A DNA stretch of 19,287 nt from an uncultured bacterium (GTDB lineage Bacteria; Cloacimonadota; Cloacimonadia; Cloacimonadales; Cloacimonadaceae): positions 1-19,287 of the forward strand of contig CALDSN010000221.1 in assembly GCA_937924555.1 (NCBI GenBank), written 5' to 3'. Within the stretch, counting starts at the first letter, position 1, and each line of letters starts with the position of its first letter. A model generated the notes under the pieces. The model searched no databases, had not been told where the DNA came from, and was given only the letters and a program-made list of their open reading frames with translations. Below, one piece after another: positions 13,749 through 19,287 of this stretch. The position numbers and the translations under genes are program-made.

Positions 13749-16054
13749 CTGTGCCTCTTAGCAGATTTGTTTTGTTTGCTGAATTTCTTTACTTGTTTGT
13801 TACCAACTCCAGCACTGAGAGAATGACTTTGTCCTTTCTTGTTTTGCTGCGTGTGGTTCGCTCTGCCAAACATCTTCTCTACACTTGCCACTTGCACATA
13901 ATGCACATGAGCATCCTGAGAATCTTGTAGAACTAAATATACATCATCATCTACGGAAGAAACGGTAACTTTAAGTTTATCCATGAGTTGATACACAAGA
14001 TTGCTACGTCGATTAACATACTTCATGGCTCTGTTATTGTAATCCCAAGTACCCTTTCCTAAGTCTGATGTTTTAATAACTGCAGTTATTGGTATCTCGT
14101 TTAATCGGACGAGAACACCTTTAGCATTGCATCCAATTACAATCCCGGAAAAATGGTCTCCAATTCTGTCCTTCATAAAAGCTCTGCTGAAAACCAGTTC
14201 AATATCTCGCTCTGCTTGGTCAGCCTTTAGTTCTTGATCGGAAGCGATTTGCGCATATAGAGCGATTTGTTGCCTTGTGAACGGTTGTTTTAATGATTTC
14301 GTTATATAGGTTTTACAAAGGCTGTGAATCACTAAATCGCATAACCGCCTTATTGGACTGGTAAAGTGAGTGTAGTCGTGCATTGCCAATCCAAAATGAC
14401 TCTTATGTTCAATACTGTACCTGGCTTTTTTCATACTGCGCAGAACAATTCTGTCAAAAACCACATGATACTCTTGACTCGGTAGAGAGGCTAAGAGATA
14501 CTGGAAAGATTTGTTCAAGTTCTCGTGGATATCCCAAGTTATGCCATAATTACTCAAAGTCTCTATGAGGCTGTTAATCTTCTCTTGATCCGGGTCTTCA
14601 TGAATACGATACATTGAGATAGGGGAGAGTTGAGATAATCGATGCGCAACAAACTCATTAGCCACCAACATGAAGTTCTCGATGAGCTTATGACTTTCTG
14701 TTTCTTCAGATAGACTAAGCCTTTGTAAGAATCCATCTTCATTGTATTGATACTCTATCTCGGGTAGATCAAAGAAGATATATCCTGCTGCATTACGTAA
14801 TTGCGTTAACTGTGCGGATAAACTCCTGGCTATGTTTAGAGCATTTAGAAGTTTATCGTTGTAATCTTGAAGGCAATTAATGGCTTTTCCGCTGAAGATA
14901 TCATCAACTTCATCGTATGATAATCTGTAATCACTGCATATAATGCTTTCATATAACTGCTGCGATTTAATCTTGCCATTCGAAGAAAATTCAGTCTCAA
15001 CGGTAAGGCAAAGTTTATCTTCTTGAGGTCTAAGGCTGCAAACAAGGTTGGATAGCTTTTCGGGAATCATGGGAATTACTTTCCTAGGGAAGTAAAAGCT
15101 ATTCCCACGCAAGGATGCTTCTCGAAATGTTGCTCCGGAGGCAGGTAAATAATGGGCTACATCAGCTATATGTACATATAAAATCCAGCCAGAACTGCTC
15201 TTTTCTATTGAGATCGCATCGTCAAAATCTTTGGCTGAGATGGGATCTATGGTAAAGGTAAATAGTGAACGGAGGTCAACTCTCTTGGATATCTCATCTT
15301 GGTTTATTGTTGCGGATATTAAGGAAACTTCATGCATGACTTCATCCGGGAATGTCAAGGGAAGATTATATTGCCGGATAACTGCAAGTAATTCTACCTG
15401 CGGGTCACCCGACTTGCCTAAAACCTCAATAACTGAACCAGATGGTAAGACTCCTAGGATGGGACTACCCCAGTTGGTAACATGCAGGATTACCTTATCC
15501 CCTTCTTTCGCATTACCGGGATTTATCACATTAAACCAATTGTGAATTTTGGGGTTACTACAAACGAAAGTGAATTTATTCTTTGTCTTAACGATATCCC
15601 CTGCCAAACTCTCAGAGCTTCGGCTGATTATTCGTCTTACAATACCGTACTCTTTGTTTCCTCGGCGAATCTTAGGCTCAATTGCCACTCTGTCATTATG
15701 ATAAGCATTCAGTGTGTCTTCTGCTGCTACAAAATAGTCCTTTCCTTCTGTTCTAACAAAGGCATAGGAATAATCTCGAGATAGGGGAGTGGCATCAAAG
15801 AAACCTTCTAATAGCTTTGGGCTTATGGGAGTTGGATTAGGGGAGCTGAGCCTGGATTTTTCTGCTAAGGAATATCGTTGTTTAGTCCTTTTAAAAATAT
15901 TGTCCTCAATCCCTTTGTTCAACACAAATGCTAGTAACTCTTTGTCTTTTCTCTTTACCGATAGAGCATCAGCAATCTCCTTGAAAGAAAGAGGTTTATC
16001 TCTGTTTTCTTGGAAGAGCGTGATCAGTAAAGACCTGATATCTAAGAACTTCAC
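13745..16054 (-). CDS. rnr: Ribonuclease R (RNase II/RNB family 3'-5' exoribonuclease)
   Basis: 769 residues with the standard order. A winged-helix N-terminus (about 5-62) comes first, then cold-shock-like RNA-binding domains (about 80-235) and the RNB catalytic domain, whose Asp270, Asp276, Asp278 and Asp279 in TIDPISAKDFDDA bind the metals. A GLAMHDYTHFTSPIRRLCDLVIH block, an S1 domain (about 630-715) and a Lys/Arg-rich tail ending KRHR follow. It degrades structured RNA 3' to 5'; the basic tail fits RNase R rather than RNase II. The start is a GTG (16054-16052) sharing one base with the TAG of the upstream gene, with only a distant AGGT, so coupling to that gene is likely. murI follows with a 4-nt overlap. 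Confidence 0.94.
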   Translation of the reverse strand: MKFLDIRSLLITLFQENRDKPLSFKEIADALSVKRKDKELLAFVLNKGIEDNIFKRTKQRYSLAEKSRLSSPNPTPISPKLLEGFFDATPLSRDYSYAFVRTEGKDYFVAAEDTLNAYHNDRVAIEPKIRRGNKEYGIVRRIISRSSESLAGDIVKTKNKFTFVCSNPKIHNWFNVINPGNAKEGDKVILHVTNWGSPILGVLPSGSVIEVLGKSGDPQVELLAVIRQYNLPLTFPDEVMHEVSLISATINQDEISKRVDLRSLFTFTIDPISAKDFDDAISIEKSSSGWILYVHIADVAHYLPASGATFREASLRGNSFYFPRKVIPMIPEKLSNLVCSLRPQEDKLCLTVETEFSSNGKIKSQQLYESIICSDYRLSYDEVDDIFSGKAINCLQDYNDKLLNALNIARSLSAQLTQLRNAAGYIFFDLPEIEYQYNEDGFLQRLSLSEETESHKLIENFMLVANEFVAHRLSQLSPISMYRIHEDPDQEKINSLIETLSNYGITWDIHENLNKSFQYLLASLPSQEYHVVFDRIVLRSMKKARYSIEHKSHFGLAMHDYTHFTSPIRRLCDLVIHSLCKTYITKSLKQPFTRQQIALYAQIASDQELKADQAERDIELVFSRAFMKDRIGDHFSGIVIGCNAKGVLVRLNEIPITAVIKTSDLGKGTWDYNNRAMKYVNRRSNLVYQLMDKLKVTVSSVDDDVYLVLQDSQDAHVHYVQVASVEKMFGRANHTQQNKKGQSHSLSAGVGNKQVKKFSKQNKSAKRHR

Positions 16055-16491
16055 TAGTATTTCTTACCTATCTTTAATAGCAGAATCTCTTGTAACATAA
16101 CCTGCTCACCACGATTTTTTGAGAACCTGAAGGATTGTCCTCTGAATGCATCAAGCCTTCTCGGCATCTTAAAGGTGCTGAGCATTATCCCTCGATTGTC
16201 TTGATACCAACATCCAAAATCTGTATACGGGCGACTAATTTTAACAAATAGGTAGTGCACTACAAACCGATCCTCATAAAGCTCATAAATGGTTGGAATG
16301 AAATATGGAATTAGATTCACGATGAGCAATGCCATCCCAATGAGGTAATACAAAGGTTGAGCCCAAGTGATTATAGTAATTCCATAAAGGATAACGGAGA
16401 GCAGGATAAGAAAAGAGAATAGCAGAATTGATGTATATGGACGCTCTACTAATGGCCATGATCTCCAAGTTAACAATTCGTTAGGCGACAT
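16054..16491 (-). CDS. Small two-helix membrane protein of unknown function
   Basis: 145 residues from the ATG at 16491. The longer frame would need a TTG at 16518, whereas GGGAG lies about 10 nt before this ATG, so the shorter form is chosen. After some 18 residues come two adjacent hydrophobic helices (about 19-42 and 45-66) joined by a short turn. A basic cytoplasmic-type domain follows, with YEDRFVVHYLFVKISRPY and MLSTFKMPRRLDAFRG stretches. The two-helix plus small beta-rich domain layout resembles bacterial PH-like (YdbT/YcxB) membrane proteins, but I cannot assign it. It overlaps yicC by 11 nt upstream and RNase R by 1 nt downstream, tying it to two RNases. Confidence 0.75.
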   Translation of the reverse strand: MSPNELLTWRSWPLVERPYTSILLFSFLILLSVILYGITIITWAQPLYYLIGMALLIVNLIPYFIPTIYELYEDRFVVHYLFVKISRPYTDFGCWYQDNRGIMLSTFKMPRRLDAFRGQSFRFSKNRGEQVMLQEILLLKIGKKY

Positions 16492-17356
16492 TCTGGATAA
16501 TCTCCCGACATTTCTCAATCTCTTCTTTAATTACAAGTACATATTGAAAGCTCTTTGAAGTTGAAAACTTAGAGCCAAGAGTATTGGCTTCCCGTTGCAT
16601 CTCCTGAATGATGAAATTAAGCGTCTTTCCATTATCTTCATTTCTCTCTAGCGTTTCAAACAGGGTGCTTATATGGCTGGTTAACCTACTTAACTCCTCT
16701 CCAATATCATACTTATCTACATATATAGCTAATTCTTGAACTATACGCTGTTCTAAGTTGGCAATATTATAGCTTGTAATGATCTCTTGCACTCTTGTTA
16801 GCATGTTCATGTAAAGCTCTTGTTTAAAGGGAGTACATAGTTGTGAGATACTCGCAATGGCAGCCTCAATCAAATGCATAGAGTGAAGAAGCACCGATTT
16901 CATATTTGTTGCTTCGGTAATCATAGACTGGCTTACTTTTTCTAGTGCTTGGGTCAGAGCTTCTATCAGTATTTGGGTCAGAATGGGGTCATCAGCAAGA
17001 TTGTCTTCATTTATTACAACCCCTGGTTCATGGAGTAGAAATTCGATAGATACATTATTCTCTACGTTAAGCTGTGTAGCTGCTGCAGAAGCAAGCTCAT
17101 TGTACTTAAGAAGTTTCTTTGTGTCAAGCTGAAGCTTTGGTTCCCTATGATCAGTGAAGTTAACTCTTATCTCTATCGCACCGCGTGATATATAATGGGG
17201 AAGGAGCTTTCGGATTGCAGCTTCAAAGAAACTAAGTTCTCTAGGCAAATATAGCCTCAGATCAAGATATCTCGAGTTCACAGACTTAATCTCAAATTCG
17301 ACTTCGACATTGTCTTTATTTATCCTCGAGTTTCCGAAACCAGTCATACTTTTCAT
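16481..17356 (-). CDS. yicC: YicC-family endoribonuclease
   Basis: 291 residues, the usual length. The N-terminus reads MKSMTGFGNS and SVNSRYLDLRLYLP (25-38). The C-terminal DUF1732-type block has DKYDIGEELSRLTSHI and GKTLNFIIQEMQREANTLGSK, the family's most conserved part. E. coli YicC is reported to be an endoribonuclease acting on the RyhB small RNA, so a cytoplasmic RNA-cleaving role is the best guess; the target here is unknown. In many bacteria yicC precedes gmk and rpoZ, but here it precedes a small membrane protein and RNase R. A perfect GAGGAGGT lies 9 nt before the ATG, and the 92-nt gap after miaB may contain a separate promoter, though none is obvious. Confidence 0.93.
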   Translation of the reverse strand: MKSMTGFGNSRINKDNVEVEFEIKSVNSRYLDLRLYLPRELSFFEAAIRKLLPHYISRGAIEIRVNFTDHREPKLQLDTKKLLKYNELASAAATQLNVENNVSIEFLLHEPGVVINEDNLADDPILTQILIEALTQALEKVSQSMITEATNMKSVLLHSMHLIEAAIASISQLCTPFKQELYMNMLTRVQEIITSYNIANLEQRIVQELAIYVDKYDIGEELSRLTSHISTLFETLERNEDNGKTLNFIIQEMQREANTLGSKFSTSKSFQYVLVIKEEIEKCREIIQNVA

Positions 17357-17395
17357 TTGCGTGAGACCTCCTCAAAAAGTCATGAACATAGAAGC

Positions 17396-17428
17396 TGTTA
17401 TGTAGCGCAAGGCAGGGTTTACATAACA
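17396..17428. repeat. Perfect 9-bp inverted repeat between miaB and yicC
   Basis: TGTTATGTA (17396-17404) and TACATAACA (17420-17428) are exact reverse complements around 15 bases. The element lies 20 bp beyond the miaB stop and upstream of the yicC ribosome site. There is no adjacent T-tract, so it may be an operator or a leader hairpin rather than a terminator. Confidence 0.4.
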
Positions 17429-17448
17429 TGTCTTAACCGTACAGGGTG

Positions 17449-18729
17449 TTATCCGCATATCAGTGTCCCGCTGCTGGCGTCAATAACTTTAGCAATCTTA
17501 AGCTTACCAATATCTGCCTGACTCCCACCAAGAACTGCAATCTTGTAATCACGTGTCTTACCTGAAACCATGTTGTTACTTTTTCGGCTAAGATTCTCCA
17601 CATAAACCTCAACTTCAGTTCCTATCTTTGCTTTGAACTTTTTTAATGTTATGTCTCTTTGTAATTCGATGAGCTGTTGCAGTCTCGAAAGTCTTAAACT
17701 TTCGTCAATGTGGTTATCGAAGGAAGCTGCTTCAGTACCCTCACGTGAGCTATATTTGAAACAGAATGCATAGTCAAAATCAATATCCTTAACAGCTTTC
17801 AGCGTAGCTTGATATTCGGCTTCAGACTCGCTTGGGAATCCAACTATTAAATCTGTTGTTATTGAAATATCTGGGATTGCTTTTCGAAGTTCGTCTACCT
17901 TCTTGGAGTAGTGTTCCAATGTGTAACCTCGGTTCATCAATTCTAGTATCCTGTTCGATCCGCTTTGTAGTGGTAAGTGAATATGTTCGCAGATCTTATC
18001 ACAGGAGGCAATAACGGAAATCAACTCTCCTGAGAGATCCTTAGGATGGGAAGTTATATATCTAATACGCTCGATCCCTTCTACTTCATTAATCAGTTTT
18101 AGCAGTTTGGGAAAGTTAACATCTCCATCAAAATATGAATTTACGTTCTGACCAAGCAAAGTTATATCTTTCAAACCCTTATCGGCGGCTATTCTGGCAT
18201 CGATCAACACATCTTGCCATGCTCTACTGCGTTCTCTACCTCGAACATGTGGTACAATGCAATAAGAACAAAAGTTATTGCAGCCTCGCATGATAGTTAT
18301 AAAACCACATGTATCACTTTGGTGGGTGGGCTGGAAATTACTGTAAACTTGAGAACTGTCAAAGCCTAGGACATCTATGTCAGCATTGTTCTCTATCAGC
18401 TCAGGTATCATGTCATAATGATCCACGCCAATTACATAATCAATCCCTAGATTTTCCGATTTTAACTTCTCCCCTATTCTTTGAGCCATGCATCCTAAAA
18501 CACCGAGCTTTAGATGAGGTTTTATCCTCTTACGGTGTAATTCATTAGATATTCTTCCAAGCACTCTATCCTCAGCATGAGCACGTACCGAACAAGTATT
18601 GAATAATATTAAATCTGCATCATCAATTAACACGCAATTCTCATGACCTGCTTTGATAAGAATGGATGTAACAAGTTCGCTATCTGCCACATTCATCTGG
18701 CAGCCATAGGTCTCAATGTAAAACTTCAC
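17449..18729 (-). CDS. miaB: tRNA-2-methylthio-N6-dimethylallyladenosine synthase
   Basis: A 426-residue radical-SAM methylthiotransferase that adds the 2-methylthio group to i6A37 of tRNAs. The N-terminal UPF0004 domain has cysteines 10, 46 and 80 for the auxiliary [4Fe-4S] cluster. The radical-SAM motif CNNFCSYC gives Cys150, Cys154 and Cys157, followed by VRGRERSR and GQNVNSY. The last 60 residues are a TRAM domain. Length and order suit MiaB rather than MtaB or RimO. The reading frame opens with GTG (18729-18727), with AGGA about 10 nt upstream; no better ATG is present, since the family N-terminus (KFYIETYGCQMN) begins right there. It follows the phosphatase gene by 38 nt. Confidence 0.95.
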   Translation of the reverse strand: MKFYIETYGCQMNVADSELVTSILIKAGHENCVLIDDADLILFNTCSVRAHAEDRVLGRISNELHRKRIKPHLKLGVLGCMAQRIGEKLKSENLGIDYVIGVDHYDMIPELIENNADIDVLGFDSSQVYSNFQPTHQSDTCGFITIMRGCNNFCSYCIVPHVRGRERSRAWQDVLIDARIAADKGLKDITLLGQNVNSYFDGDVNFPKLLKLINEVEGIERIRYITSHPKDLSGELISVIASCDKICEHIHLPLQSGSNRILELMNRGYTLEHYSKKVDELRKAIPDISITTDLIVGFPSESEAEYQATLKAVKDIDFDYAFCFKYSSREGTEAASFDNHIDESLRLSRLQQLIELQRDITLKKFKAKIGTEVEVYVENLSRKSNNMVSGKTRDYKIAVLGGSQADIGKLKIAKVIDASSGTLICG

Positions 18730-18767
18730 TTATCGCTTATTCCTAATTCGTAAATTTAGCTGAAAGC

Positions 18768-19287
18768 TCAATGTCTCACCGAGCATCGCCATAATGCATA
18801 ACCGGCTGATATACCTTTCGCACAGACTATTATTTCTGACATGCCTAATTTGTCCAGCAGAGATATTGATATCCCCAGTGAAGTTCTTAGAATATCAAGA
18901 TAATCTGGGTCACTTAAGTAAGGCACTATCTCGGAGATGTCACCTTTATTGATGTTTGCCAGAGTGGACTTTATATCGTTAATCTCAATTTTCCTGTTGT
19001 GATATGTATCAAGATCAGTCGTGTTATTTTTGAAAAGAACTTGTGCAAGGTACGTATAGGTTAATCCTATACCGATGATGTGAGATACATTTGCATTTGA
19101 TACCCGTTCTTTAATTCGATCAGTATAATCGGAAATTGATGCCTTAGGAATCCTCATGTCCGATAACTCTAATAACCCTAACTGAATGCTATGGGCTTTG
19201 TAATGACCGCCGCCTAAATGAAATACAACTTCAGTACTTGCTCCACCGATGTCTATTGCCATTGACGGATTACCCAGTTCATCAGCA
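18768..19287 (-). CDS. Ppx/GppA-type exopolyphosphatase/pppGpp phosphatase, 5' part missing
   Basis: The last 172 codons of a gene entering from the right edge; the frame is open to base 19287, so the first ATG inside it (19262) is internal. The visible part begins in the middle of the ASKHA fold at NPSMAIDIGGASTEVVF, the second phosphate-binding loop, where the family usually has DIGGGSTE; one Gly is Ala here. A GIGLTYTYLAQ segment follows, like the G(I/T)(G/A)GT..tla segment of Ppx, then the helical part with DILRTSLGISISLLDKLG near the end. Members hydrolyse polyphosphate or pppGpp. The protein appears to stop after the core fold without the HD-like C-terminal domain of long Ppx proteins. 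Which substrate it uses cannot be told. Confidence 0.85.
   Translation of the reverse strand, partial: ADELGNPSMAIDIGGASTEVVFHLGGGHYKAHSIQLGLLELSDMRIPKASISDYTDRIKERVSNANVSHIIGIGLTYTYLAQVLFKNNTTDLDTYHNRKIEINDIKSTLANINKGDISEIVPYLSDPDYLDILRTSLGISISLLDKLGMSEIIVCAKGISAGYALWRCSVRH

Noticed and set aside
16492..16518. TTG-initiated longer start for the small membrane protein
   Set aside because: It would need a rare start codon deep inside yicC, whereas the ATG at 16491 has GGGAG upstream.

Overview
The window looks like chromosome from a Candidatus Cloacimonadota bacterium (Cloacimonas relative, WWE1). The strongest clue is a 3-keto-5-aminohexanoate cleavage enzyme that keeps every active-site residue I remember from the Ca. 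Cloacimonas acidaminovorans enzyme. The rest of the set suits a strictly anaerobic, amino-acid-fermenting diderm: a B12-dependent class II ribonucleotide reductase, a 2-hydroxyacyl-CoA dehydratase activase, FolE2 in place of classical FolE, ApbE, and a lipobox lipoprotein. The assignment is inference from gene content; no rRNA or tRNA is present to confirm it.

Almost everything lies on the minus strand, so the layout is given in transcription order, from high to low coordinates. Block A (19287 to 9817) holds the end of a Ppx/GppA phosphatase, miaB, yicC, a small two-helix membrane protein, RNase R, murI, kce and nrdJ. Junctions are tight: a 1-nt overlap, a 4-nt ATGA overlap, and a Shine-Dalgarno built into the preceding stop codon. 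The block ends at a likely bidirectional terminator (9763-9792). It mixes RNA metabolism (MiaB, YicC, RNase R) with cell-wall, lysine-fermentation and dNTP enzymes.

The only plus-strand gene (9227-9676) encodes a 149-residue protein of unknown function. It sits between block A and block B. The 407-bp divergent gap upstream of it (8820-9226) holds a good sigma70-type promoter. The predicted start site of that promoter falls at the foot of an 18-bp imperfect hairpin whose non-Watson-Crick pairs are mostly G-U in the plus-strand RNA. The same 5' arm can form a second, mutually exclusive 10-bp stem. This is the most interesting unexplained structure in the window.

Block B (8819 to 2052) runs: zinc-ribbon membrane protein, apbE, folE2, fused M16 metallopeptidase, HgdC-type activase, PHP phosphoesterase. 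Spacings are between -4 and 36 nt, so it is probably one transcription unit. Its members have no obvious common pathway.

Block C (1860 to the window edge) is a two-gene unit: an NMT1/THI5-like substrate-binding lipoprotein whose 3' end overlaps by 11 nt a membrane-anchored dCache sensor that is cut off at base 1. The 191-bp gap before it carries two copies of TGTAGATTG, each part of an inverted repeat. I saw no CRISPR array, insertion sequence, tRNA, rRNA or recognisable riboswitch class.
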